Part shown: piece after piece, positions 1 to 7,563 of the stretch | How the letters are laid out: every line of letters begins with the position of its first letter | Numbering within the stretch: the stretch's first letter is position 1 | From: Bacillota bacterium | GTDB taxonomy: Bacteria > Bacillota > Clostridia > Peptostreptococcales > Anaerovoracaceae | Length of the DNA stretch: 15,012 bases | NCBI GenBank assembly: GCA_905372035.1 | Contig: CAJPNN010000042.1 | Coordinates: 1 to 15,012 of the forward strand | Direction: 5' to 3' | Program-made: the position numbers and the translations under genes | The notes under the pieces: model-generated | What the model was told of the DNA's origin: nothing | Seen by the model: only the letters and a program-made list of their open reading frames with translations | Database searches by the model: none

Positions 1-18
1 ATTTATACGTAATAAACT

Positions 19-1365
19 TTAAAACTTTATAAACTGAAGGTTCACAAGCAAGATAATTATTATCAGTACAGGTGCAATGATCTTTATGAAAGGCACATAA
101 AATTTCTTAAAATGAAATTTCGAACTGCTTTCTATCTCGTCAATCACTGCCTTCGGTTTGATTACAAAGCCTACAAACAGACAAGTCAGTATAGCAACTA
201 TCGGCATTAATACTGAGTTGCTCGCAAAATCGAAAAAGTCCAGAATTGATTTCCCGAAAATCGTAACCTTTGACCATACGCCGAAACCTAATGATGACGG
301 AATGCCTATGATCATAGAACCTATCCAAACGGTTACACACGAAGCGATTCTTGATATTTTAAGCTTATCATATACTATCGATACAACGGTTTCCATAAGC
401 GAAATTATACTTGTAAGTGCCGCAAACAGAACCAGAACAAAGAAAACCGCACCTATTATATGTCCGAAGTGCATAGCTTCAAACACCTTAGGCAATGTTA
501 CGAACATAAGTCCCGGACCTGCACTCAAGCTTTCGGGATTCCCTCCCGAGAACGCATAAAATGCCGGTATTATCATCGCTCCGGCTATAAATGCGATAAT
601 CATATCAAACCCTGCTATCTGCAATGAAGAAGACTCTATATTTACATGCTTTTTCATATATGAACCGTATGTGATCATTATACCCATAGCTAATGATAAT
701 GAATAAAAAAGCTGTCCCAACGCTCCCAAAACAGTCCCTGCGGAAAATTTTGAGAAATCAGGTTTTAAATAGTAGATGAAACCGTCAAAAGCCCCCGGCA
801 TACGTATTGCCGACACGGCTACTATTATGGAAAGTACAACCAGAATCGGCATCATGACCTTTGAGGACTTTTCAACACCTTTTTCAACACCCAACAGCAC
901 TATTACAAAAGAAATCGTCATAATGAGCACAAACCATATAATAGGTGAAGATGTCGATGAAATAAAGTTTCCGAAAAACGTATCGCTTGTAGCGGATTTA
1001 CCGTGCCCTGTAAGGTAGACCGCACAATATTTCATTACCCAGCCACCGATAACGGTATAGTAAGGTAAAATAATCATAGGTATAATAGCAGTTAAATATC
1101 CTACAAACTTAAATCTCTTGTCCAACGCACCGTATGCTTCTATCGCACTGAGATTTGTCTTTCTGCCGATTGCAATTTCAGTAAACATAAGGCAAACACC
1201 GAATGTAATCGCCAGTATAACATATACAAATAAAAAAATACCGCCACCGTATTTCGCAGCAAGATAGGGAAAACGCCATATGTTTCCAAGACCTACAGCA
1301 GACCCTGCCGCCGCAAGTACAAATCCCAATTTGCCGGAAAAAGAGGCTCTCTCATTGTTGCTCAT
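19..1365 (-). CDS. Sodium:neurotransmitter symporter family (NSS/SNF) transporter
   Basis: The 448-residue product is a LeuT-fold, sodium-coupled membrane transporter, probably importing an amino acid or related amine. The N-terminal first helix has the family signature GSAVGLGNIWRFPYLAAKYGGG-type sequence (about residues 21-42), whose unwound GNIWRFPY segment forms the Na+/substrate site. A conserved EIAIGR loop follows helix 2, and an unwound helix-6 region reads SLSLAMGIMITYGSYM. About 11 hydrophobic segments are present, and the length matches bacterial NSS proteins, which are shorter than the animal neurotransmitter carriers. The ATG at 1365 is preceded by AAGGAGG at ideal spacing, so the start is secure. 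It is transcribed alone, divergently from the riboswitch-ATPase unit, from a promoter at 1425-1453. The substrate cannot be read from the sequence; tryptophan (TnaT-like), other amino acids or amines are all possible. Family call is certain, substrate unknown. Confidence 0.93.
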   Translation of the reverse strand: MSNNERASFSGKLGFVLAAAGSAVGLGNIWRFPYLAAKYGGGIFLFVYVILAITFGVCLMFTEIAIGRKTNLSAIEAYGALDKRFKFVGYLTAIIPMIILPYYTVIGGWVMKYCAVYLTGHGKSATSDTFFGNFISSTSSPIIWFVLIMTISFVIVLLGVEKGVEKSSKVMMPILVVLSIIVAVSAIRMPGAFDGFIYYLKPDFSKFSAGTVLGALGQLFYSLSLAMGIMITYGSYMKKHVNIESSSLQIAGFDMIIAFIAGAMIIPAFYAFSGGNPESLSAGPGLMFVTLPKVFEAMHFGHIIGAVFFVLVLFAALTSIISLMETVVSIVYDKLKISRIASCVTVWIGSMIIGIPSSLGFGVWSKVTIFGKSILDFFDFASNSVLMPIVAILTCLFVGFVIKPKAVIDEIESSSKFHFKKFYVPFIKIIAPVLIIIILLVNLQFIKF

Positions 1366-1419
1366 AACAACCTCCTTAAAAATAATTAAATTAAAACATA
1401 TAAAAAATACATGTAATGG

Positions 1420-1453
1420 TTGATATTATATATCAATAAAAGAAGAGATACAA
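1420..1453 (-). promoter_or_regulatory. Promoter of the NSS transporter with overlapping palindrome
   Basis: On the minus strand a TTGTAT -35 box (1448-1453) lies 17 nt from a perfect TATAAT -10 box (1425-1430). The -10 sits inside a palindrome, TTGATAT-TAT-ATATCAA (1420-1436, 7-bp arms, 3-nt centre), which looks like an operator where a dimeric repressor would block polymerase. The regulator is unknown. The leader is about 50 nt and AT-rich. Confidence 0.6.
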
Positions 1454-1567
1454 GTAAAAAAACGCAAAAAATAGTGCCCAAAAACAAAAATAACCCAAAA
1501 AAATTAGTTTTTTACCTAAATAAATAAAAAATGCACAACAATATTCGACAAATACTATATAAATATC

Positions 1568-1596
1568 TTGACACTGAAACTCACTTATGAGATACT
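1568..1596 (+). promoter_or_regulatory. Sigma-A promoter of the riboswitch/ATPase transcript
   Basis: A perfect TTGACA -35 box (1568-1573) is separated by exactly 17 nt from GATACT (1591-1596), a 5/6 match to the -10 consensus. Predicted transcription start is near 1602-1604, so the RNA begins directly at the 5' strand of the riboswitch P1 helix, which starts at 1605. Confidence 0.75.
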
Positions 1597-1604
1597 CTTA
1601 AGCA

Positions 1605-1711
1605 AATAAGAGGGAGTAGCCGGCAGATATTTATCGTCTCTGTAGTAATTGGCGTCAGTACAGTTTTTTATAAAAAAACTCGCTTTTACTTGAAACGGCA
1701 AGACTTTTATT
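1605..1711 (+). promoter_or_regulatory. yybP-ykoY (Mn2+) riboswitch aptamer
   Basis: The conserved 5' block AAGAGGGAGTAGC (1608-1620) matches the yybP-ykoY L1 core (GGGGAGUAGC type). A GGCGTCAGTACAG block (1651-1663) and the closing GGCAAGAC block (1697-1704) correspond to the L3 side and the P1 junction of known members. A hairpin AGTTTTTT-ATA-AAAAAACT (1662-1680) forms an internal arm. P1 is AATAAGAG (1605-1612) paired to CTTTTATT (1704-1711), with one G-U wobble. This family binds Mn2+ between two docked loops. Members are known upstream of P-type ATPases, such as the Lactococcus lactis yoaB gene, which fits the gene downstream. Recognised from memory of the motif, not from a covariance search. 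Confidence 0.85.
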
Positions 1712-1746
1712 ACATGTTTTACATGTAATAAAAGTCTTTTTTATTT
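1700..1746 (+). terminator. Intrinsic terminator, riboswitch expression platform
   Basis: A perfect 18-bp stem (1700-1717 with 1721-1738) has a 3-nt loop and is followed by a T-rich run. The left arm includes 1704-1711, the 3' strand of aptamer P1. P1 and the terminator therefore cannot form together: ligand-stabilised P1 should prevent termination, giving an ON switch for the ATPase gene. Confidence 0.85.
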
Positions 1747-1776
1747 TTATGCAATTTTAAAACAGGAGGTACCCGC

Positions 1777-4371
1777 GTGAACAAAAAAAATCTTTATAAC
1801 ATGAGCTGTCAGGAAGTTGAAAAACTATACAACACTTCATCCCGCGGCCTTTCCGATGAACAGGTAACATCATCTAAAAACAAATATGGAGAAAACCTGA
1901 TCGTGGAAAGTGAAAAACCCGGAATATTCAAAGTTTTTTTATCTCAGTTCAAAGATCTTTTAGTTGTCATTCTGATCGTTGCCGCAATAATATCAATATT
2001 TTCAGGAAATATCGAAAGTACACTGGTAATAATATTCGTGCTGATCTTAAACGCCATACTGGGAACAGCTCAATATATGAAAGCGGAAAAATCGTTGGAG
2101 AGTCTCAAAAACCTGTCTTCGCCCAAAGCAAAAGTCATACGAAACGGACATAAAATCGAAACGGACTCAAAAGATATCGTAGCCGGGGATATCGTGCTCC
2201 TCGAAGCCGGGGATATCGTCCCCGCCGACGGAAGAATAATGAAGTGCTATTCTCTTAAAGTCAATGAGAGCTCCTTAACAGGAGAATCCGAATCCGTAGA
2301 AAAATTTTCCGATGCGATCGATTATGAAAATGTTACCTCGGCTGATCAGAAGAACATGGTCTTCTCAGGATCTCTCGTTACTTACGGACGGGCATTCGTA
2401 TTGATAACAAGCGTAGGCATGAATACTGAGCTGGGTAAAATCGCAAAGCTTATGAATGAAACAAAAGACAGAAAAACTCCGCTTCAAACCTCCCTGGACA
2501 AATTCGGCAAAAATCTTTCCATAATAATAATATCAATATGTATAGCAGTGTTTTTCCTAAGCATGTACAGATCTATGCCCATACTTGATTCTCTAATGTT
2601 CGCAGTAGCTCTTGCCGTTGCGGCAATCCCTGAAGCCCTGTCCTCGATAGTAACCATTTCCCTCGCTATCGGAACCTCCAAAATGGCGGAAGAGAACGCT
2701 ATAATAAAAAATTTACGTGCCGTTGAGGGCTTGGGCTGTGTTTCCATAATCTGCTCCGACAAAACCGGAACGCTGACACAAAACAAAATGACCGTTGCCT
2801 CCACCTTTACACTTGAGCGAAATCATGAAGAAAAGCTTTTACTGTCATCCATATTGTGCAATGATACCTCCGTATCTCCTTCAGGTCTTTTGGGTGATCC
2901 TACCGAAACCGCACTTGTATATCACTACGAACAGCTTAATGACGATTATGCCGGTACAACAAAAAAGTTTCCGCGAATAGCCGAGATCCCTTTTGATTCC
3001 GAGAGAAAGCTTATGAGTACCGTGCACAATATAGACGGCGTCTGTAAGATGTTCACAAAAGGTGCGGTAGATGTACTCTGCAAAAGACTTACACACAAGA
3101 TCGATAAAGACGGCAATACAGTTCCTATAAGCGAAGATGATATCAAAGAAATAGAGACTGCAAATCTGCATTTTTCCATGCAAGGCCTGAGGGTATTATC
3201 TTTCGCTGAAAAGATAATAACGGAAGAAAAGACATCATATGATAAAGATGATGAACACGATATGATATTTTTAGGATTGATATCAATGATGGATCCTCCC
3301 AGAATAGAATCTCATGAAGCCGTAGAACACTGTAAATTAGCCGGAATAAAACCTATAATGATCACCGGCGATCATAAAATAACCGCTTCCGCCATAGCTA
3401 AAAAAATAGGCATACTTGAAGATGGGCAGCTTGCAATCACCGGGTCGGAACTTGACTCAATGAGCGATGAGGAGTTTATGAAAAAACTCCCTGAAATTTC
3501 CGTGTATGCAAGAGTCTCTCCGGAGCATAAAATAAAGATAGTAAATGCATGGCAAAGCCTTGGAAATATCGTTGCAATGACAGGAGACGGAGTAAATGAC
3601 GCCCCTGCATTAAAAAAGTCCGATATCGGAATAGCAATGGGTATAACCGGTACGGAAGTTTCAAAAGATGCCGCATCAATGATACTTACCGATGATAATT
3701 TTGCAACCATCGTCAAAGCTGTCGCCAACGGTAGAAATATCTACAACAATATAAAAAATTCAATAAAATTTTTATTGTCCGGAAACGCTTCCGGAATAGC
3801 AGCCGTTTTATACACATCTCTAGCGGCACTTCCGGTTCCTTTTGCACCTGTGCATCTGCTTTTCATAAATTTATTAACGGACAGTCTGCCTGCACTTGCC
3901 GTCAGCATGGAAAAGTCAAGAAAGGATTTACTTAAAGAAAAACCGAGAAGCTCTGACGAGTCTATCCTTACTAAAGACTTTATAATTGAATTTGTAATAC
4001 AAGGTATTCTGATAGCCGCAGCAACGATATTTGCATATCATTGCGGGCTGAAAACAAATGTCGAAACGGCACAAACTATGGCTTTTGCAACCCTTTGTTT
4101 TGCACGCTTATGGCACGGTTTTAATTCCCGGAGCAAAGCCTCAATAGTAAAGCTCGGACTTTTTTCAAACATGTTCAGCATGGGAGCTTTCGTCTTGGGC
4201 ACTCTCCTTCTGGCGTCAGCACTGTTTATACCTGCTTTAAGCTCGATCTTCATGGTTGCTCCGTTAAGCGGTCATTCAGTCGCCGTTATAGCATTATGCG
4301 CTGTAGCACCCACAATATTGATCCAGCTGAAAAGAATTCTATTTGAAATTTTCACTGATCAATTAGTATGA
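1777..4371 (+). CDS. P2A-type cation-transporting ATPase (Ca2+/Mn2+ efflux)
   Basis: The 864-residue membrane pump hydrolyses ATP to move a divalent cation out of the cytoplasm. Visible parts in order are an N-terminal cation-ATPase domain (about 1-70), helices M1/M2 (about 50-100), the actuator motif TGES (168-171), PEAL in M4 (285-288), the phosphorylation site DKTGT (Asp328), the nucleotide-binding domain, the hinge TGDGVND (602-608) and the M5-M10 region. M6 keeps the Ca2+ ligands Asn698 and Asp702 (NLLTD), and M4 keeps Glu286. At the M5 position of the SERCA site-I glutamate the sequence is N-A-S-G (670-673), so that acid is missing. This suggests one ion site, as in secretory-pathway Ca2+/Mn2+ pumps. 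The start is GTG at 1777, preceded by AGGAGG (1764-1769). The Mn2+ riboswitch upstream argues for Mn2+ export; Ca2+ is the alternative. Confidence 0.93.
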   Translation: MNKKNLYNMSCQEVEKLYNTSSRGLSDEQVTSSKNKYGENLIVESEKPGIFKVFLSQFKDLLVVILIVAAIISIFSGNIESTLVIIFVLILNAILGTAQYMKAEKSLESLKNLSSPKAKVIRNGHKIETDSKDIVAGDIVLLEAGDIVPADGRIMKCYSLKVNESSLTGESESVEKFSDAIDYENVTSADQKNMVFSGSLVTYGRAFVLITSVGMNTELGKIAKLMNETKDRKTPLQTSLDKFGKNLSIIIISICIAVFFLSMYRSMPILDSLMFAVALAVAAIPEALSSIVTISLAIGTSKMAEENAIIKNLRAVEGLGCVSIICSDKTGTLTQNKMTVASTFTLERNHEEKLLLSSILCNDTSVSPSGLLGDPTETALVYHYEQLNDDYAGTTKKFPRIAEIPFDSERKLMSTVHNIDGVCKMFTKGAVDVLCKRLTHKIDKDGNTVPISEDDIKEIETANLHFSMQGLRVLSFAEKIITEEKTSYDKDDEHDMIFLGLISMMDPPRIESHEAVEHCKLAGIKPIMITGDHKITASAIAKKIGILEDGQLAITGSELDSMSDEEFMKKLPEISVYARVSPEHKIKIVNAWQSLGNIVAMTGDGVNDAPALKKSDIGIAMGITGTEVSKDAASMILTDDNFATIVKAVANGRNIYNNIKNSIKFLLSGNASGIAAVLYTSLAALPVPFAPVHLLFINLLTDSLPALAVSMEKSRKDLLKEKPRSSDESILTKDFIIEFVIQGILIAAATIFAYHCGLKTNVETAQTMAFATLCFARLWHGFNSRSKASIVKLGLFSNMFSMGAFVLGTLLLASALFIPALSSIFMVAPLSGHSVAVIALCAVAPTILIQLKRILFEIFTDQLV

Positions 4372-4412
4372 TGAAATTATCACGGAATAACGATACACTT
4401 AAAATTTTACTC

Positions 4413-4459
4413 TGGATAGTTCCTCCTAACTGTGATATTATCTTAATCGAAAGATTAAG
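4413..4459 (+). promoter_or_regulatory. Possible promoter and inverted repeat before the AraC-type gene
   Basis: TGGATA (4413-4418), a 17-nt spacer and TATTAT (4436-4441) make a modest sigma-A match. Just downstream lies CTTAATC-GAAA-GATTAAG (4442-4459), a perfect 7-bp inverted repeat with no T-run after it, so it is more likely an operator or small RNA hairpin than a terminator. I see no clear terminator after the ATPase gene, so read-through into the regulator is also possible. Confidence 0.35.
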
Positions 4460-4483
4460 GACAATTTAAGGCTGAGAACAAAC

Positions 4484-4549
4484 ATGATTGATTTTTTCAA
4501 GCATAAATATTCGTCGAGAGATAAAAATATTCAAAAGGTGAGCTTATGA
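4484..4549 (+). CDS. Possible 21-residue upstream ORF overlapping the AraC start
   Basis: An ATG at 4484 opens 21 codons (beginning MIDFFKHKYSS) that end in TGA at 4547-4549, which overlaps the ATG of the AraC-type gene as ATGA. The geometry is that of translational coupling or a leader peptide. The only upstream ribosome-binding match is a weak AAGG about 12 nt away, and the peptide resembles nothing I recognise, so it may be chance. Confidence 0.25.
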   Translation: MIDFFKHKYSSRDKNIQKVSL

Positions 4550-5541
4550 ATGTAGCAAAAGAACTTTTTTCCACAAATGCAGTTGAACTTTCAAGCGATG
4601 AGATCTTGTCAAAATACAGAATACGAAATGATTCCGGAACAGGAACACTTTCCTGCTACTTCATAGCACCCGGAATCTATTTGTGTTACAACGACATACA
4701 TTTAAGCGGATTCCTGCAAACATATGAAAGCGATAAAAAAATTCTGCAAATACACCATTGTTTTGAAGGCAGAGCGGAATACCAAATGTCCAACGGTGTG
4801 TTCGGATATTCCAAACCCGGCAGCATAGCTATTTATAACTGGAAAAACAAGCCCGTTAAATTAACGTTTCCAATTTCTCATTATCACGGAATTTCCATAC
4901 TTTTGGATCTTGACATTCTGAACGAGAAGGGGCGCAATATGTTATTTGAAAGTTTCAATATAGATTTCATGGCTATCAACAACCGTTTTTGCGATTCCGG
5001 AAATTTCTTTACTATGGAAGCCGATGAAGATATAAACCATCTTCTTTCAGAGCTTTACTATATACCTGAAAAGCTTAAAATCCCATATATAAAGCTCAAA
5101 GTTATGGAACTTCTGCTTATTCTTGCAAATCAAAACAGTGAAACGACGACTGAAATTGAACAATATTATAAAAAGGAAACGGTCGCAAAAGTAAAAAGGA
5201 TCGCAGCACTGTTGGCTGACGATCTGAAAAAACATTATACTATAAGTGAACTGTCAAGGATGTTCAACATGTCTCAAACATCCCTCAAAACTGCATTTAA
5301 GGGCATATATGGCAAGCCTATATATACATACCTGAAAGAATGCCGCATGCTTTCTGCCGCTTATATGCTGAAGAATACCGACTACAGTATTGCAAAAATA
5401 TCTGCCATGGTAGGATATGAAAACTCGTCAAAATTCACGTCAGCTTTTAAATCCGTTTTGAAAGCAACTCCTACGGCATATCGCCGCAGCTCTGAAAACT
5501 GTACCGGTCATGACACGGTATTGAAATTTAAAAAACAATGA
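4546..5541 (+). CDS. AraC-family transcriptional regulator
   Basis: A 331-residue DNA-binding regulator. The N-terminal part (about 30-200) is a ligand-sensing or dimerisation region without a signature I can assign. The C-terminal part (about 213-315) is a full AraC/XylS double helix-turn-helix. The first HTH spans about 233-252 (ISELSRMFNMSQTSLKTAFK). The second spans about 282-305 (IAKISAMVGYENSSKFTSAFK), followed by the usual ATPTAYRR end. The arrangement resembles PchR-like regulators, which sense siderophores or other small molecules, but that is only a similarity of layout. The start at 4546 follows AAGGTGAG. The gene is in the same direction as the ATPase, 174 bp after it, and convergent with the ACT-domain gene 42 bp downstream, with no terminator hairpin visible in that gap. 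Target genes are unknown. Confidence 0.88.
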   Translation: MNVAKELFSTNAVELSSDEILSKYRIRNDSGTGTLSCYFIAPGIYLCYNDIHLSGFLQTYESDKKILQIHHCFEGRAEYQMSNGVFGYSKPGSIAIYNWKNKPVKLTFPISHYHGISILLDLDILNEKGRNMLFESFNIDFMAINNRFCDSGNFFTMEADEDINHLLSELYYIPEKLKIPYIKLKVMELLLILANQNSETTTEIEQYYKKETVAKVKRIAALLADDLKKHYTISELSRMFNMSQTSLKTAFKGIYGKPIYTYLKECRMLSAAYMLKNTDYSIAKISAMVGYENSSKFTSAFKSVLKATPTAYRRSSENCTGHDTVLKFKKQ

Positions 5542-5583
5542 ACAAAAATAACCTTGCAGATTTTATTTCACGCAACCTATATT

Positions 5584-6015
5584 TCATATTCTTTGCACTT
5601 CTTCCTTGCTCGCTATCCTTACACCGAGCTTCTCAAGAGTTTCCGCCGCCTTATCCTGATTATCCGTCTTTATAACTATGTACGGCAATTCTTTCCTGTT
5701 CATTACAAAACAATAACTATATTCTATATTTATCTCATTTTCTTTAAATGCGGTAAATATCTCGTTCAGGATTCCTTTTTCATCAGGAGGTACAACTGCC
5801 AAAACTCTGCTTATTTTTGCAAGCATGCCTTCTTTTTTAATAAGCTGACACGCCTCGTCTGCCCTGTCGGTTACGAGCCTGCATATACAATATTCGGGTG
5901 TATCGAATATTGCAATCGCCCTTATATCGATGTCGTTTTTGTAAAGGATCGATGTTATCTCGGAAAGAGCACCTTTTTCATTATTTACAAATACTGAGAT
6001 CTGATTGATAAACAT
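5584..6015 (-). CDS. Tandem ACT-domain protein
   Basis: A 143-residue cytoplasmic protein made of two ACT domains (about 3-65 and 71-130). The first begins INQISVFVNNEKGALSEITSIL and the second VLAVVPPDEKGILNEIFTAF; both show the beta-alpha-beta pattern with the conserved G-L/I turn that binds small ligands, usually amino acids. No catalytic domain is attached. Proteins of this shape are commonly encoded next to phenylacetate-CoA ligase homologues in anaerobes, and here the two genes are coupled: the ligase stop and this start overlap as TGATG at 6013-6017. GGGAGG lies 7 nt before the ATG at 6015. A GTG at 6018 would add one codon and is less well spaced. The likely role is amino acid sensing or allosteric control tied to the ligase; this is inference from context. 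Confidence 0.85.
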   Translation of the reverse strand: MFINQISVFVNNEKGALSEITSILYKNDIDIRAIAIFDTPEYCICRLVTDRADEACQLIKKEGMLAKISRVLAVVPPDEKGILNEIFTAFKENEINIEYSYCFVMNRKELPYIVIKTDNQDKAAETLEKLGVRIASKEEVQRI

Positions 6016-7325
6016 CACTTGCCCTCCCTTTTATCTATAATTCTTTTTGCTTTGCCTTCAAATCTTTCGAGGCTTTTAGGTTGAACGAGGTTGACTCCCG
6101 CATCTATTCCCAACACCGTTCTGAGCCTGTTTTTTATATTGCTTTTTATTGTCTCAAGTTGTGAAAATGACTCAAGAGCACTCTCATCAATAAGTTCAAC
6201 ATCTACGCATATTTTATCAAGATATCCTTTTTTAAATACTGTTATCTGATAATGCGGTCCGATCTCCGGAGTCCCTATCAATACTTCCTCAATCTGTGAC
6301 GGGAATACGTTTACTCCTCCGAGAATCAGCATATCATCCGTCCTTCCTTGTATTTTTGACATTCTTACGGTAGTTCTTCCGCATTCGCATTTTTCATAAC
6401 TTAAAGATGTGATATCCCTCGTTCTATATCTTATAATAGGTAAGGCCTCCTTGCTTATAGTGGTTATAACAAGCTCTCCTACCGAACCCTTAGGAAGAAC
6501 TTCTCCTGTCGCAGGATCTATAATTTCCGGAATAAAGTGGTCTTCGCTGATATGCATACCTTTTAACGCATGACATTCGCCTGCGACTCCCGGTCCTATA
6601 AGCTCACTCATTCCGTAGTTTTCGGTGGCAAACATTCCCCAGCTTTCATTCAGGTGCTCCCTCATGGCTTCCGATGAGCCTTCCCCTCCAAACAATCCCA
6701 GCTTCACATTTAAATCTTTTGTCGGGTCTATTCCTATTTCTTTCGCAATTTCCGCCATATGAAGCGCATATGACGGCGTCCCTATCAATGCGGTGGTTCC
6801 GAAGTCTTTCATTACCATTATCTGTTTTTTAGTGTTCCCGCTGGACATGGGTATAACTGATGCTCCCACTCTTTCAAGCCCGTGATGAAGCCCGAATGCT
6901 CCCGTAAAAAGACCGTATCCGAACGATATCTGTGCAATATCTTCTTCTGTTACTCCTGCCATCGTCACCATACGTGCAATGAGCTCCGTCCAGGTCTCCA
7001 TATCATTTCTCGTATAGCCGACTACCGTCGGTTTGCCGGTAGTTCCCGATGAGGCATGAAATCTCACTATATCTTTTTTCCCTACCGAAAAAAGCCCGAA
7101 CGGATAGTTTTCCCTGAAATCCGATTTCACTGTAAACGGAAGTTTCGAAAGATCTTTTAACGATTTTATATCTTCCGGTACTACTCCCGCTTCATCAAAC
7201 TTTTTCCTATAAACCGGAACATTTTCATATACTCTTTTTACGGTTTTCTGCAATCTGTCAAGCTGTATTTTCTCCATTTCATCTCTCGAAACGGTTTCAT
7301 TTTTGTCCCAAATCCTACAATCCAT
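6015..7325 (-). CDS. paaK: Phenylacetate-CoA ligase family (aryl-acid CoA ligase)
   Basis: The 436-residue AMP-forming ligase activates an aryl acid such as phenylacetate with ATP and joins it to CoA. Motifs in order are the phosphate-binding loop SSGTTGKPT (92-100), YGMSEL (237-242), YRTRD (300-304), the hinge region GRTDDMLILGGVNVFPSQIEE (327-347) and the C-terminal GKAKR (424-428), which holds the candidate catalytic lysine. Length and motif order match PaaK, so the enzyme looks intact. The CECG pair at 313-316 is common in this family. The ATG at 7325 follows AGGAGG (7331-7336). It is transcribed from its own promoter and coupled to the ACT gene. In anaerobes such ligases often work with indolepyruvate or other 2-oxoacid ferredoxin oxidoreductases in aromatic amino acid metabolism; no such partner lies in this window. 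Exact substrate is uncertain (phenylacetate, indoleacetate, others). Confidence 0.9.
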   Translation of the reverse strand: MDCRIWDKNETVSRDEMEKIQLDRLQKTVKRVYENVPVYRKKFDEAGVVPEDIKSLKDLSKLPFTVKSDFRENYPFGLFSVGKKDIVRFHASSGTTGKPTVVGYTRNDMETWTELIARMVTMAGVTEEDIAQISFGYGLFTGAFGLHHGLERVGASVIPMSSGNTKKQIMVMKDFGTTALIGTPSYALHMAEIAKEIGIDPTKDLNVKLGLFGGEGSSEAMREHLNESWGMFATENYGMSELIGPGVAGECHALKGMHISEDHFIPEIIDPATGEVLPKGSVGELVITTISKEALPIIRYRTRDITSLSYEKCECGRTTVRMSKIQGRTDDMLILGGVNVFPSQIEEVLIGTPEIGPHYQITVFKKGYLDKICVDVELIDESALESFSQLETIKSNIKNRLRTVLGIDAGVNLVQPKSLERFEGKAKRIIDKREGK

Positions 7326-7336
7326 GATGTCCTCCT

Positions 7337-7367
7337 AAAAAACAAGCCGGGCATAGCGATATACCCG
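7337..7367 (-). terminator. Terminator-like hairpin in the paaK leader
   Basis: On the minus strand CGGGTATA and TATGCCCG (within 7348-7367) form an 8-bp stem with a 4-nt loop and one U-G wobble. CTTGTTTTTT (7346-7337) follows, directly before the AGGAGG of paaK. Its loop and right arm (ATCGCTA, 7360-7354) are perfectly complementary to TAGCGAT at the very 5' end of the leader (7406-7400), so an alternative antiterminator pairing is available. It reads as a transcription attenuator. Confidence 0.55.
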
Positions 7368-7413
7368 ACTTCTGCTGTCATATCAACCTACTTACCTACA
7401 TCGCTACAATAAG

Positions 7414-7441
7414 ATCATATCATACCCATTTTTTTTGTCAA
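7414..7441 (-). promoter_or_regulatory. Promoter of the paaK-ACT operon
   Basis: On the minus strand a perfect TTGACA (7436-7441), a 16-nt spacer and TATGAT (7414-7419) form a strong sigma-A promoter. Predicted start is near 7407, giving an 82-nt leader before paaK. This separates paaK-ACT from the gntR gene upstream. Confidence 0.7.
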
Positions 7442-7487
7442 GCTTCCGATCATAACTTTGAACTTTACTTATTTTTCAGCGCTTTGA

Positions 7488-7534
7488 CAAGCTTTATGCT
7501 TCAGCAGGCACACTTTCTTTTCCCCTAAAGCTTG
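7488..7534 (-). repeat. Inverted repeat between gntR and the paaK promoter
   Basis: CAAGCTTTA (7488-7496) and TAAAGCTTG (7526-7534) are perfect 9-nt inverted arms separated by 29 nt. No T-run follows on either strand, so a normal terminator is not supported. It could fold in the gntR mRNA 3' end or act as a protein site. Function unknown. Confidence 0.4.
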
Positions 7535-7563
7535 CCTACCGTTCTGCCGAAATAAAGGCGCAA

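Noticed and set aside
1483..1515. A/T-rich inverted repeat AAAAAA-TTAG-TTTTTT as a terminator
   Set aside because: It has no G-C pairs and lies in an A-rich upstream region between divergent promoters; it is probably compositional.
5554..5997. Plus-strand 147-codon ORF
   Set aside because: It lies opposite the ACT-domain gene, is rich in Phe/Tyr/Cys as expected for an antisense shadow and has no recognisable domain.
7326..7380. Leader peptide (beginning MTAEVGY) across the paaK leader hairpin
   Set aside because: The frame does not stop before paaK and overlaps it out of frame, its ribosome binding site is weak and it has no run of regulatory codons, so classic leader-peptide attenuation is not supported.
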